From positions 62,001 to 126,000 of the forward strand of contig OMXS01000006.1 of NCBI GenBank assembly GCA_900315095.1: a stretch of DNA of 64,000 nucleotides. Reading direction: 5' to 3'. The notes beneath the pieces are model-generated. The model did no database searches, had not been told where the DNA came from, and saw only the letters and a list, made by a program, of their open reading frames with translations. The DNA comes from an uncultured Prevotellaceae bacterium. GTDB lineage: Bacteria > Bacteroidota > Bacteroidia > Bacteroidales > Bacteroidaceae. Made by a program: the position numbers and the translations under genes. Each line of letters begins with the position of its first letter. Within the stretch, counting starts at the first letter, position 1. Shown in pieces: positions 33,404 to 42,239 of this stretch.

Positions 33404-34453
33404 TTAGGTATTGGATAGACTAATAAAACTGTTCAGGCGTTCTTTTATCTCTTCAAAACTTTTATTCAAATCCAAAGTTCGAATATAAAGCATATAACCA
33501 TCACGATGCTTTATTTGAGCATCATCAATACTGAGTTCCTTTGTTTTTGCATAAAGTAACATTCCATCTACATTATGGCGATGCCCTTTATCATATTCAT
33601 CTACGTATGTTCGAATCTGGTATAGATGATTGTTTCTTAAGGTTTCTTTTCCGAATTGCTCTTGCATGATTTTTGTGTAATACTTAGTATCAACTATAAG
33701 TGTCCGTTCTCCTATTGATAAAAGTATATCTGACTGCATTATTGGCAGCACAGCAGTATCCGTTGCTTCTTCAACTACATTCCATCCAATCTGTGCAGCG
33801 CTTGGCTTTAACTCAGGGTGGTGTTTCTTGTAGTATTCTAATACGAATTTCTCAAAGAGTCTACACATGTGGTTATCAGAAAACTCACGCATTTTGTATT
33901 TACCCTCTTCCGTCGTCATGAGCCATTCGCTCACAATAAAATAGCAGAGGTATGTCAACATGCGATAGTTTCTATTATTACGACCAAAACGTAGCGCATT
34001 CCATCGTATGGTATGGATATCTATTGGTTGAACATTCTGAAAGAATAACATCATTTGTTTGAGTTTTGCCTTTTTGTCTTTCTTCACGTCAGAATGTCTG
34101 ATGAGTATTGCCGCTGTGGTCATGAGAATCTGGTTGTACACGTTGTTTTCAGATAACTCATCATAATTACAAGATATATGGTGATGGTTACGCACTCTAT
34201 TGGCGATAGTACCATTGATGTCTATCTTTCCCTTTATTGTAAGTATTGAATCGTTCTTAGCCACATACTCACGATAAAGCCCTTGCTTTAACTGATACGA
34301 TATTCCTTTGGCCAATATCTCGGCAAACAAGTCATAGATATCTTCAAAGGTCTCGCCTTCTATTTCTGCGTAGTTATTTTGCCTAAGCTCTTGAAAAGCA
34401 TAGGCAAGCATGTAATATATATTACGAATCAGTATACCTTTGTCTTCAGTCAT
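33404..34453 (-). CDS. mcrC: McrC, endonuclease subunit of McrBC type IV restriction system
   Basis: Nuclease subunit of 349 residues that partners the AAA+ subunit McrB to cut DNA bearing modified cytosines. The PD-(D/E)xK active site is visible as MQSDILLS (Asp242) followed by LIVDTKYY (Asp255, Lys257), nearly the same numbering as in E. coli McrC. The N-terminal part (LIRNIYYMLAYAFQELRQ) and NVYNQILMTTAAILI are typical of the family. Its start overlaps the end of mcrB by 8 bp, so the two are coupled. Base composition is clearly more A/T-rich than the surrounding genes, a sign of horizontal transfer. Confidence 0.92.
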   Translation of the reverse strand: MTEDKGILIRNIYYMLAYAFQELRQNNYAEIEGETFEDIYDLFAEILAKGISYQLKQGLYREYVAKNDSILTIKGKIDINGTIANRVRNHHHISCNYDELSENNVYNQILMTTAAILIRHSDVKKDKKAKLKQMMLFFQNVQPIDIHTIRWNALRFGRNNRNYRMLTYLCYFIVSEWLMTTEEGKYKMREFSDNHMCRLFEKFVLEYYKKHHPELKPSAAQIGWNVVEEATDTAVLPIMQSDILLSIGERTLIVDTKYYTKIMQEQFGKETLRNNHLYQIRTYVDEYDKGHRHNVDGMLLYAKTKELSIDDAQIKHRDGYMLYIRTLDLNKSFEEIKERLNSFISLSNT

Positions 34454-36938
34454 TCAAAGTGTTTCTTAATTTCTGGGCTTCTTGGTTGAATTTATTGTCA
34501 TTATCGAACCAATATTCTCGAAGCATGGGAATTATATCGTATTCTACTATGCTCTTCAAGTCAAAGCCGTTTTCAAAATTGCATAGATAACTATGTCCGA
34601 TACAGAAACCTGAACCAAGTGAGTCATCATCTGCAATAACTTTGTTTAAGTCAATAATGGCCTTAATCAGTTTTTTTAGTTGAGGCGTTTCCCATCTTGA
34701 AACATATGCTTTATATGTCTCGGTTTCAAATCCTGGTTTCATTTCATAGAAACTGAATCTACGACGTAGAGCATAGTCAATCATAGCAAGACTTCTATCT
34801 GCGGTATTCATCATTCCTATAATATACAAATTACTTGGTACAGAGAAGCGTAGCTTATTATATGCTAATTGGATAGGTTGGTCACGATAGTCTGCTTCTA
34901 TCAGTTGCAATAACTCTCCAAAGATTTTACTCAGGTTGCCACGATTTATTTCGTCGATAATCAGGAAATATGGCATGTCACGATGGGATTTTGCTTGTTG
35001 GCAAAAGTCATAGAAGATTCCATTAGTGAGTGAAAAACCTCCTTCTCCATTTGGTTTATATCCCATTACAAAATCTTCATAGCTGTAATTTTGGTGGAAT
35101 TGGATAATTCTAGCACGAGATTCATCTTTTACCCCCATAATAGCATAGGCAAGTCGTTTGGCCGTATAAGTTTTACCAACACCAGGAGCACCTTGCAGTA
35201 TAAGGTTTTTCTTACGTATTAGCAATGACTTCAAAGTTTGCAGTTGATGCTCATCTATATATACTTCGCTCAAGAAGTCTTTCTCCGTGTATGGCGCGTA
35301 ATCTTCAGTTTGCTCATCCTTTTCTATTATAGGCTCTGGGTTTTCTTTGCGAATAAGTCGCATTACTTCTTCATATTCTTCATCGGTAAGTCTAAAAAGG
35401 CTACCTTGGCAACGATTCATAACTGGTTCAGAGTTTTTAAGTATAGGATTGGTTAGAATCTCGGAATATGGTACAGGTGATAATAGCTCTTCAACTTTTC
35501 TAATATAAAGAACCTCTCCATCGGTTTCAGATACCACACGACCAATGGCAACTATTTGAAGCACAGGAGTAGCTTCATATGCAATTACGACATCGCCTGG
35601 CTTTGCTTCATAAAAATGCTTGAAGACGCGTCTTTTATTTCCTTTATCATTATATAGGGTATAATCTATATCATCACCCAATTCCCAATCGATTGATGGA
35701 CTCCAATATTTCGGGCTACCAGTTAACCACCAATAATTTTGGTTGCTTGGAGATTCTATAGGCTCTTCCACTTTTGTAATGCCATCAATCAAATTGTCCA
35801 GATATTTCACATTGCCCGCATAATTGGTAATGTTTGTCAGGGTCTTCATTGCTAACATAATATCTGCTTCCCACACTCCTTTATCAGTCCAATTAACCTT
35901 TCGTAAATGGGGCTGTATCATATGATTCTCATCATAATAATAATTTGAGGTAACTATGCCTCTGCCGACAATTTTTGATCTGCCTTTTTTTGCGAATACT
36001 ATATCTCCAGGCTTCATCTCATTGGCAAAAGCATAAAGCATATCTGCACTATTTTTTTGGCTAGTGTCTGAGCCATAGTTCTGCTTCAAAGGAGCTACCA
36101 GATCCTCCTGCTTACTAAAATTTCTAAGGTCACCTATCTTATTCCATCCTAAGCCCATGATGCCATTATCATAGTATTCATCCCAGAAAGCTGCCTGTTC
36201 GCCTGGTGAATAGATCCAATAATTAATTGTATCATCCATTTGTTTTTCATCTACATTAGAGGCAGTAGGCTTCTGCTGATAGGCAACATACGAGAACTCT
36301 GCATAATTAGAAAAGCCTAAAGATTCAGATGCCATCTTATTATTCAGTTCTTGCATCACTCTTTCATATTCATTGTAGGGCATGAACTTTGTCCTGTCAA
36401 ATGTGATGTCTAATGATTCTAGCAGGTCTTTACTATTGCCATCCAAAGGCATATACTTATCAGGACGAATCCAAAACAAACCAAACGTAAGATTAAACTT
36501 GATAAGATACTGGTATCTAAGTGCGTTGTATGCATTCTCAATATTCTTATCCAATACTGCTAATTCAAAAACATTCCACAGTCTTTCTAAATCTCCCTCT
36601 TCTCTTTTATCAACAAATGCCATGAAATTTGACTGCTTGGCATTCATGATGGGAATACCCTCAAAATCCTGAGGTACAGGGGCAGAAACAGCAAGGAAGT
36701 GTTTGAATTTCTCACAGATGTCAATACGTTTATCTGGAGTGATGCCACGATTGAATATTGCATAGACTGTAAAGGGGTCAATATCTGGAACACGTCTGCC
36801 GTCAGGTGCATCTTTCAGATGATTGATATACCCTTGAAGGTTATCATATATCCAATTTACCAACGGCTTCCTGTCGTTTCTAAACTGCAAGAGTTTCTGC
36901 GCCAACTCTTTATAAAATGGAATCCATGTAAATACCAT
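34446..36938 (-). CDS. mcrB: McrB-type AAA+ NTPase with EVE/PUA-like reader domains
   Basis: NTPase of 830 residues. N-terminal helical region (~1-225); an EVE-like domain (~238-365) with YWIYSPGEQAAFWDEYY and MKPGDIVFAKKG; a second PUA/EVE-like segment (~400-525) with NYWWLTGSPKYWSPSIDWEL and AKPGDVVIAYEA. The C-terminal AAA+ domain (~565-830) has Walker A GAPGVGKT (583-590), Walker B FLIIDE (658-663), the McrB signature MNTADR (710-715) and an arginine-rich ALRRRF. EVE domains belong to the PUA fold that binds modified bases, so they are probably the DNA readers in place of the E. coli McrB DUF3578 domain. First gene of the mcrBC pair; A/T-rich. Confidence 0.9.
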   Translation of the reverse strand: MVFTWIPFYKELAQKLLQFRNDRKPLVNWIYDNLQGYINHLKDAPDGRRVPDIDPFTVYAIFNRGITPDKRIDICEKFKHFLAVSAPVPQDFEGIPIMNAKQSNFMAFVDKREEGDLERLWNVFELAVLDKNIENAYNALRYQYLIKFNLTFGLFWIRPDKYMPLDGNSKDLLESLDITFDRTKFMPYNEYERVMQELNNKMASESLGFSNYAEFSYVAYQQKPTASNVDEKQMDDTINYWIYSPGEQAAFWDEYYDNGIMGLGWNKIGDLRNFSKQEDLVAPLKQNYGSDTSQKNSADMLYAFANEMKPGDIVFAKKGRSKIVGRGIVTSNYYYDENHMIQPHLRKVNWTDKGVWEADIMLAMKTLTNITNYAGNVKYLDNLIDGITKVEEPIESPSNQNYWWLTGSPKYWSPSIDWELGDDIDYTLYNDKGNKRRVFKHFYEAKPGDVVIAYEATPVLQIVAIGRVVSETDGEVLYIRKVEELLSPVPYSEILTNPILKNSEPVMNRCQGSLFRLTDEEYEEVMRLIRKENPEPIIEKDEQTEDYAPYTEKDFLSEVYIDEHQLQTLKSLLIRKKNLILQGAPGVGKTYTAKRLAYAIMGVKDESRARIIQFHQNYSYEDFVMGYKPNGEGGFSLTNGIFYDFCQQAKSHRDMPYFLIIDEINRGNLSKIFGELLQLIEADYRDQPIQLAYNKLRFSVPSNLYIIGMMNTADRSLAMIDYALRRRFSFYEMKPGFETETYKAYVSRWETPQLKKLIKAIIDLNKVIADDDSLGSGFCIGHSYLCNFENGFDLKSIVEYDIIPMLREYWFDNDNKFNQEAQKLRNTLND

Positions 36939-36987
36939 ATCATATATCGTTTTTAGTTATTTTGCCAAACATCGGATATTTCGAGTG

Positions 36988-36995
36988 CAAATATA
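36988..36995 (-). promoter_or_regulatory. -7 promoter element for mcrBC
   Basis: Minus-strand TATATTTG, a perfect TAnnTTTG match, 49 bp upstream of the mcrB ATG. No -33 element at normal spacing. Confidence 0.4.
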
Positions 36996-37120
36996 ATCAA
37001 ATTGATTGATAAGATGATGGATTTTAATAAAAAAGTAATTCTGTATTCTATGTAATAATATAAATCTTTACATAATTGGATTATCATAGTTGCTCCTTTG
37101 TGGTTTATCTTATTTCTGAA

Positions 37121-37440
37121 ATGATTTTATCAAACCTTTTCTTGGATACAACCTTTTTAGTAACTTTGGCATTGCCGAAATTCTTTGACCTAAAGATGCA
37201 AGACGAACGAGTTCGAGTCCTTTAACTCGGAAATAAAAAGAAAATGGGTTTTCTTTGGTATTTCTCTCGTTTATTTTAGTAACTTTGCCATTAAAATGGC
37301 GAACTTCTTGCTCGAGCAAGCGATAAAAGTTCGAATTCTTCATCTCGGCATAAAAAAGAAACGAGTTTCTTTTGTTCTGCCCTCGATTTTTAGTAACTTT
37401 GGCATTGCCGATATTACTCACGTTCGGAAAAATACAAATA
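37121..37440 (+). repeat. Tandem hairpin-promoter repeats (about 115-bp unit, 2-3 copies)
   Basis: TAACTTTG boxes at 37161, 37280 and 37394 are spaced 119 and 114 bp apart. Copies two and three are each preceded by a hairpin. One is AAAGAAAA-TGGG-TTTTCTTT near 37238-37257 with outer GAAATA/TATTTC arms; the other is AAAAGAAACGAGTTTCTTTT at 37354-37373. The first and third boxes are followed by GGCATTGCCG; copies one and two share GTTCGA-type palindromes and a CTCGG end. Copy three matches 28436-28474 almost exactly. A minus-strand open frame across this block (37110-37421) is only a shadow. Confidence 0.75.
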
Positions 37441-37442
37441 AA

Positions 37443-37474
37443 TTTGGTTTTTCGCTCACTTAATCGTAACTTTG
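37443..37474 (+). promoter_or_regulatory. Proximal promoter of the nucleoside transporter gene
   Basis: TTTG at 37443-37446, a 20-bp spacer, TAACTTTG at 37467-37474, 32 bp before the ATG at 37506. A second full match lies upstream (TTTG 37371-37374, 19 bp, TAACTTTG 37394-37401). Confidence 0.75.
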
Positions 37475-37505
37475 CCCCAAATTAAAAACTTAAAATCTTA
37501 ATAGT

Positions 37506-38825
37506 ATGAACTTGAAGTTCCGTTTGTCTTTGATGAATTTCCTCGAGTTTGCTGTCTGGGGAGCGTATCTCACTTGTATGGGCAATTATTTAGGCACCGC
37601 AGGACTTGGTGAGCAAATCTCGTGGTTTTATGCTCTGCAGGGCATAGTGTCAATCTTTATGCCCACGCTGATGGGTATCGTGGCCGACAAGTATATTCAG
37701 CCGCAACGCCTCTTGGGCATCTGCCATCTGATAGCGGGCGCTGCCATGCTGTGCTGCTGGTATATGGGCCTTTCTGCCGGCTTCGGCAACGAGTTGCCTA
37801 ACAAGGGCTTGTTCATAGGCATGTACACGTTGAGCGTTGCTTTCTATATGCCTACGCTGGCTCTGTCGAACACCACAGCTTTCACGATATTGAAGAACAA
37901 CGGACTTGATACCGTTAAGGACTTCCCACCAATAAGAGTGCTGGGCACGGTCGGCTTTATCGTGACGATGTGGTTTGTCAACTGCGCCGTATGGGACGAT
38001 GGCAGCTTCGGCTTCACTCTTGGCGAGAATGCCCATAAGTTCCAGTACACTTACATGCAGTTCTTCGTATCGGGCGTGCTGAGCCTTGTTTTGTTCTTGT
38101 ACACCTTGACGTTGCCGGAGTGCAAACTGGAGAAGAAACCCGCCCAGTCGCTTGCTGAGTCGCTCGGACTTAACGCGTTCAAACTGTTCAAGACGAAGAA
38201 GATGGCGCTGTTCTTCATCTTCTCTGCGTTGCTCGGCATGTCGCTTCAGGTGACCAACGGCTATGCCGGTCCGTTCATCACGAGTTTCAAGGGTAGTGCT
38301 GACGCGCTCATATCACAGTCGTTTGCTGCCAATAACGCCACGCTGCTCACCTCTATATCCCAGGTCAGCGAGGCTCTCTGTATCCTGATGATTCCGTTCT
38401 TCCTGAAACGTTACGGCATCAAGGTGGTTATGCTCATAGCGATGTTCGCTTGGGTGCTACGCTTCGGCTTCTTCGGCATCGGCAACCCAGCAATGCCTGG
38501 TGTGATATTCTTCATCCTCTCATGCATCGTCTATGGCGTGGCCTTCGACTTCTTTAATGTGTCGGGCGGTATCTTCGTCGACCAGGAATGCGACGCCTCT
38601 GTTAAGGCTTCTGCCCAGGGACTTTTCATGCTGATGACCAATGGTCTTGGCGCTACAATAGGTACGTTGGCAGCAGGCGAGATAGTGAATCATTTCTGCA
38701 CATGGGAGAACGGTTTCCTCGTGGGTGACTGGCAGACGTGCTGGTTCATCTTCTCTGCTTATGCCTTGATTGTGGCAGTAGCGTTCGCCATCATTTTCCA
38801 GCCGAATAAGAAGAAAGGGAAATAG
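37506..38825 (+). CDS. MFS transporter, nucleoside:H+ symporter type
   Basis: Inner-membrane protein of 439 residues with about 12 hydrophobic helices. It belongs to the nucleoside:proton symporter branch of the major facilitator superfamily (NupG/XapB-like). The N-terminal FRLSLMNFLEFAVWGAYLTC and the loop FMPTLMGIVADKYIQPQRLL are characteristic, as is the C-terminal DFFNVSGGIFVDQECD. It would import nucleosides; the exact substrate is unknown. It is preceded by several promoter-like repeats and stands alone, with a simple-repeat tract (TAGGTGTTAGGTGATGGGTG) directly after the stop. Confidence 0.85.
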   Translation: MNLKFRLSLMNFLEFAVWGAYLTCMGNYLGTAGLGEQISWFYALQGIVSIFMPTLMGIVADKYIQPQRLLGICHLIAGAAMLCCWYMGLSAGFGNELPNKGLFIGMYTLSVAFYMPTLALSNTTAFTILKNNGLDTVKDFPPIRVLGTVGFIVTMWFVNCAVWDDGSFGFTLGENAHKFQYTYMQFFVSGVLSLVLFLYTLTLPECKLEKKPAQSLAESLGLNAFKLFKTKKMALFFIFSALLGMSLQVTNGYAGPFITSFKGSADALISQSFAANNATLLTSISQVSEALCILMIPFFLKRYGIKVVMLIAMFAWVLRFGFFGIGNPAMPGVIFFILSCIVYGVAFDFFNVSGGIFVDQECDASVKASAQGLFMLMTNGLGATIGTLAAGEIVNHFCTWENGFLVGDWQTCWFIFSAYALIVAVAFAIIFQPNKKKGK

Positions 38826-38855
38826 GTGTTAGGTGATGGGTGTTAGGTGTTAGCT
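38824..38855. repeat. Simple GTGTTAGGTGATGGG repeat after the transporter
   Basis: Degenerate repeats of GGTGTTAG and GGTGATGG starting at the stop codon. The same motif family occurs at 60108-60140 and inside coding sequences at 23453, 28602 and 59586. Confidence 0.7.
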
Positions 38856-38903
38856 GTTCTATAGCCGCACGACAGTTGGTAATTTAATATATAAAACTGA
38901 TAA

Positions 38904-39464
38904 TTGAATAAGATAAGGCTTCATTTCGTTAGCGTGTCTGAGATTATGGGCACCGACGACCTTGCTTTGATGATACTCTGCGATGATATGCACGAGCGTC
39001 AGATATCCATCGTGTGCAGCCGTGCTGTGGCTGTGGAGCTTGACATGCGTGTGCGTAAGATGCCTATAACGGAACGCATGCTGCCCGAGGTGTTGACGAA
39101 GATTATTACTGAGCAGACGGACTTGAGGTATTATCTTCTTATAAATAATGTTACCGACGGTCAGTATGACACGATGGTGGTTAATGCTGACACCTTCGAG
39201 ATGACGCCTATACGCGTGTCTGATGGCGTGCTGCTCGCGGTTTCGGGCAATATCCCGATATATATAGACGAGCGACTGATGATGCAGCAGTCGGTGCCTT
39301 ATCGCATGACATCAGAGATGATGAGCGTGCCTCTGCCCATAAACACAATGAGCATGGAGATGATCGACAAGGCCATAGAGCGCGCTATAAAGGACGAGAA
39401 CTATGAGCAGGCGTCGATGCTGACAGAGGAGAAAAAGCGCAGGAAGGGGAAAATGGATAATTGA
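38904..39464 (+). CDS. Bifunctional nuclease (BFN/DUF151) domain protein with UVR motif
   Basis: Protein of 186 residues with an N-terminal BFN (DUF151) domain (~5-130). A C-terminal UVR-type helix pair (~150-180, MIDKAIERAIKDENYEQASM) is the interaction motif seen in UvrB/UvrC. Family members are described as bifunctional nucleases in plants and are widespread but little studied in bacteria. No ATG fits the domain start, so the start is TTG at 38904 (MNKIRLHFVSVSEI). It lies 25 bp before rsmE. The C-terminal codons run into an ATTGATAATTG simple repeat. Confidence 0.78.
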   Translation: MNKIRLHFVSVSEIMGTDDLALMILCDDMHERQISIVCSRAVAVELDMRVRKMPITERMLPEVLTKIITEQTDLRYYLLINNVTDGQYDTMVVNADTFEMTPIRVSDGVLLAVSGNIPIYIDERLMMQQSVPYRMTSEMMSVPLPINTMSMEMIDKAIERAIKDENYEQASMLTEEKKRRKGKMDN

Positions 39465-39489
39465 TTATTGATAATTGATAGCAAGGCAG

Positions 39490-40224
39490 ATGAAAGAGGC
39501 AAGATATTTTTTTGTTCCCGATGCGGGTGTTGTTAACGAAATGCCCGACGAGGAGGCAATGCACGCCCTCAGGGTACTGCGGCTGAAGAGTGGCGACGAG
39601 ATGTTCCTCATGGATGGAGCGGGAACGTTCTATCGCGCGCAGGTAACTCTTGCAGCCACCAAGCGATGCCTTTACGAGATACTGGAAACCATACCGCAGC
39701 AGCCTGTGTGGAAGGGGCATATACATCTTGCCGTCGCTCCCACGAAGATGATGGAGAGGATGGAGTGGTTCGTAGAGAAGGCTACAGAGGTGGGCATAGA
39801 CGAGTTCAGTTTCCTCAATTGCCAGTTCTCCGAGCGCAAGGTGCTGCGTACTGTCCGTCTCGACAAGATTATCGTGTCTGCCGTTAAGCAGAGCAGAAAG
39901 GCATGGAAACCCGTTATCAACCCGATGGAGTCGTTCAAGGACTTCGTGTCGCGCCCGTTGGCAGGCAAGAAGTACATTGCCCATTGTTATGAGGAGATAG
40001 AGCGCAAGGACTTGTTCATGGAGTTGCAACAGCCCTGTGCTGACGGCGACGATGCCGATGTGACGGTTATGATAGGTCCTGAAGGCGACTTCTCTATTGA
40101 TGAGGTGCGCCTGGCTATGGAGCATGGCTTCGTGCCTGTGTCGCTCGGTCCTTGCCGTCTGCGCACGGAGACAGCCGCCCTTTCTGCCACGATGATGGCC
40201 CATCTCTCGCGTAGGTTGATATAG
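39490..40224 (+). CDS. rsmE: 16S rRNA (uracil(1498)-N(3))-methyltransferase
   Basis: SPOUT-family methyltransferase of 244 residues that methylates U1498 of 16S rRNA. It starts MKEARYFFVPDAG at 39490; the TTG at 39475 gives five extra residues coded by an ATTGATAATTGATA repeat and was not chosen. The PUA-like N-terminal domain contains HALRVLRLKSGDE. The SPOUT knot has MIGPEGDFSIDEV and VSLGPCRLRTETAAL, the SAM-binding signature. Housekeeping gene, likely co-transcribed with the BFN gene. Confidence 0.94.
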   Translation: MKEARYFFVPDAGVVNEMPDEEAMHALRVLRLKSGDEMFLMDGAGTFYRAQVTLAATKRCLYEILETIPQQPVWKGHIHLAVAPTKMMERMEWFVEKATEVGIDEFSFLNCQFSERKVLRTVRLDKIIVSAVKQSRKAWKPVINPMESFKDFVSRPLAGKKYIAHCYEEIERKDLFMELQQPCADGDDADVTVMIGPEGDFSIDEVRLAMEHGFVPVSLGPCRLRTETAALSATMMAHLSRRLI

Positions 40225-40243
40225 TGTTTAGAGTATTGCGTTT

Positions 40244-41545
40244 ATGAAATACATTTTTCGTTTAATTCCTGTTTGTTGTTTGCTGCTGTTGATGTCGTGT
40301 TCCAACAGCGATTATTTGAATGTCGTGCCTCGCGAGAGTGTGGCGATGGCGGCCATTGACATGGGCGATGGCGAATGGTTGATGGGCGATGGCGAGTGGT
40401 CATTAGAGAACTCTGGCGTTGACTTGTCTTCTAAGATGTACGCCTTTGAGACTCCCGACGGCACGTTAGGACTTGTGGCAAAGGTTGATGATAGCGATGC
40501 CGTTACTGACATGTTCGTGAAGTTGTCTGGAGAGGGCAAGTGCTCGAAGCCCGAAGAGCGCAGAGGTGCACGTTTCGTTATGGTTAAGGACTCTTGGCTT
40601 GCGGGTTATAATGATGACGCAATAGCCGTGATAGGTCCTATATCGTTGATGGAGCGCACTTCCACGGAACAGAAGATGCTGAAGATGTTTACGCAAGACG
40701 AGAATCATGGGGCAAAGAACTCGCGCATCTTCCAGACTCTTGACACCCTTGATGCTCCTGTGGCCCTTGTGGCGCAAGCCTCTGCCTTGCCTGAACAGGC
40801 TGTCCTCCCGTTCACCATAGGAGCGCCCAAAGAGGCTGATGCCTCGCAGATAATGCTTTCGGCAAAGATAAACAAGGAAGAAGAGTTGCTGGTGATAAGA
40901 GGCAAGACGTTCTCTTATAATGAGGGCATAGACAAGAAACTGAAGGAAAACGACAAAGTGTTCCGTCCTGTTACCGATGATATGCTGGGCAGACTGTCGC
41001 CCCGCAGCATGGGCTTCCTTTTCATGAATGTGAACGGAGAGGACTTCTTAAAGGTGTTGCAGCAGAACCGGGGATTCCAGGCCTTGCTTGCCGGCGCCAA
41101 TACCGCCATAGACATGGACAATACATTGCGTAGCGTGGACGGCGATATCGTGTTCTCTCTTTCAAATCTGAACGGGGATTTCGACCTCATGGCACGTCTT
41201 GCGAAGAAAGACTTCCTTAAGGACGTGGGATATTGGAAGACTTCTTGTCCTGCCGGCTCAACCATCACGGACGTAGGCAAGGATGCCTATCTTTACAAGA
41301 ACGGAGACATGAGATTCTCGTTTGCCGTTACGCCCGACAATCTTTTCATCTCTTCGCTGCGGCACCGAGAAGTTCAGGCAGAGGTGGACACGGCGTTGAA
41401 ACTGACTGTCGGCGTGTTGTCGAAGGTTAAAGGCTCGCGTCTCACGATGCTGGTGGATTTAGACAAGATAGATAACAAGGCAGTAGCGGAAATAATAAAG
41501 CCGATACTGGGCGGTAAGAATAAGATTCTGTATATAAAGGAATAA
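40244..41545 (+). CDS. DUF4836 family lipoprotein
   Basis: Predicted lipoprotein of 433 residues. Lipobox LMSC with Cys19, mature part beginning SNSDYLNVVPRESVAMAAID as in the DUF4836 family of Bacteroidetes, whose function is unknown. Residues 41-52 are a near-perfect duplication, GDGEWLMGDGEW, coded by a GGCGATGGCG repeat that seems to have expanded. The C-terminus ends ILGGKNKILYIKE. It precedes an ABC ATPase (7-bp gap) and a permease, so the three genes probably form one transport or envelope-stress unit. Confidence 0.82.
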   Translation: MKYIFRLIPVCCLLLLMSCSNSDYLNVVPRESVAMAAIDMGDGEWLMGDGEWSLENSGVDLSSKMYAFETPDGTLGLVAKVDDSDAVTDMFVKLSGEGKCSKPEERRGARFVMVKDSWLAGYNDDAIAVIGPISLMERTSTEQKMLKMFTQDENHGAKNSRIFQTLDTLDAPVALVAQASALPEQAVLPFTIGAPKEADASQIMLSAKINKEEELLVIRGKTFSYNEGIDKKLKENDKVFRPVTDDMLGRLSPRSMGFLFMNVNGEDFLKVLQQNRGFQALLAGANTAIDMDNTLRSVDGDIVFSLSNLNGDFDLMARLAKKDFLKDVGYWKTSCPAGSTITDVGKDAYLYKNGDMRFSFAVTPDNLFISSLRHREVQAEVDTALKLTVGVLSKVKGSRLTMLVDLDKIDNKAVAEIIKPILGGKNKILYIKE

Positions 41546-41552
41546 TAAAATA

Positions 41553-42197
41553 GTGGACAAGATATTATTTAATAATGTTCTGCCTCATGTCTTCGAGAAT
41601 AACGAGGACATCACGAGCGAGGTGTGGCGGAAAGATGTGGAGTTCGAGAAAGGCAACACCTACCTTGTGGAGGCGGACAGCGGCAAGGGCAAAAGCACAT
41701 TCTGCAGTTATGTCATAGGCTATCGCCACGACTACAGCGGGCAGATACTCTTCGACGACAAGGACATTAAGGCTATGAGAGTGGCCGACTGGACAAATGT
41801 CAGGAAGCAGAACATCAGTTATCTGTTCCAGGAACTGCGACTCTTCCCCGAGCTGACAGCATTCGAGAACGTCGAGATAAAGAACCGTCTCACGGGTTTC
41901 AAGACCGGAGAAGAGATAGAGCAGATGTTCGAGAGGCTCGGCATCATGGACAAACTGCACGTTAAGGTGGGACTAATGTCATTCGGTCAGCAGCAACGTG
42001 TGGCTATGATACGGGCGCTGGTGCAGCCCTTCGACTTCATCCTTGCCGACGAGCCAATCAGCCATCTCGACAGCCGCAACTCCCAAACGATGGGCGAGAT
42101 GATGATGGAAGAGGTGAAACGGCAGGGTGCAGGCGTGATAGTGACCAGTATCGGAAAGCATATCGAGATGCATTACGACAAGGTGCTGAAGTTATAA
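41553..42197 (+). CDS. Divergent ABC transporter ATP-binding protein
   Basis: ATPase of 214 residues with a GTG start at 41553. Walker A is ADSGKGKST (~42-50) and the Q-loop is YLFQELRLFPE. The signature is MSFGQQQRVAMIRAL, with SFGQQ instead of LSGGQ. Walker B is FILADEPISHLD, followed by TSIGKHIEMHYD in place of a clear H-loop. It resembles LolD/MacB-type ATPases that energise FtsX-like permeases, but the signature is unusual. It sits between the DUF4836 lipoprotein and the permease. Substrate unknown; lipoprotein or cell-wall hydrolase control is possible. Confidence 0.8.
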   Translation: MDKILFNNVLPHVFENNEDITSEVWRKDVEFEKGNTYLVEADSGKGKSTFCSYVIGYRHDYSGQILFDDKDIKAMRVADWTNVRKQNISYLFQELRLFPELTAFENVEIKNRLTGFKTGEEIEQMFERLGIMDKLHVKVGLMSFGQQQRVAMIRALVQPFDFILADEPISHLDSRNSQTMGEMMMEEVKRQGAGVIVTSIGKHIEMHYDKVLKL

Positions 42198-42239
42198 CAA
42201 CGATAAATAAAGACAAGAAATAACTGTAGTTCAGGAATC

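Noticed and set aside
37110-37421. Minus-strand open frame of 103 codons upstream of the transporter
   Set aside because: It runs entirely through the tandem hairpin-promoter repeats and its peptide mirrors their arms; no promoter or domain. Such frames arise wherever this repeat occurs.
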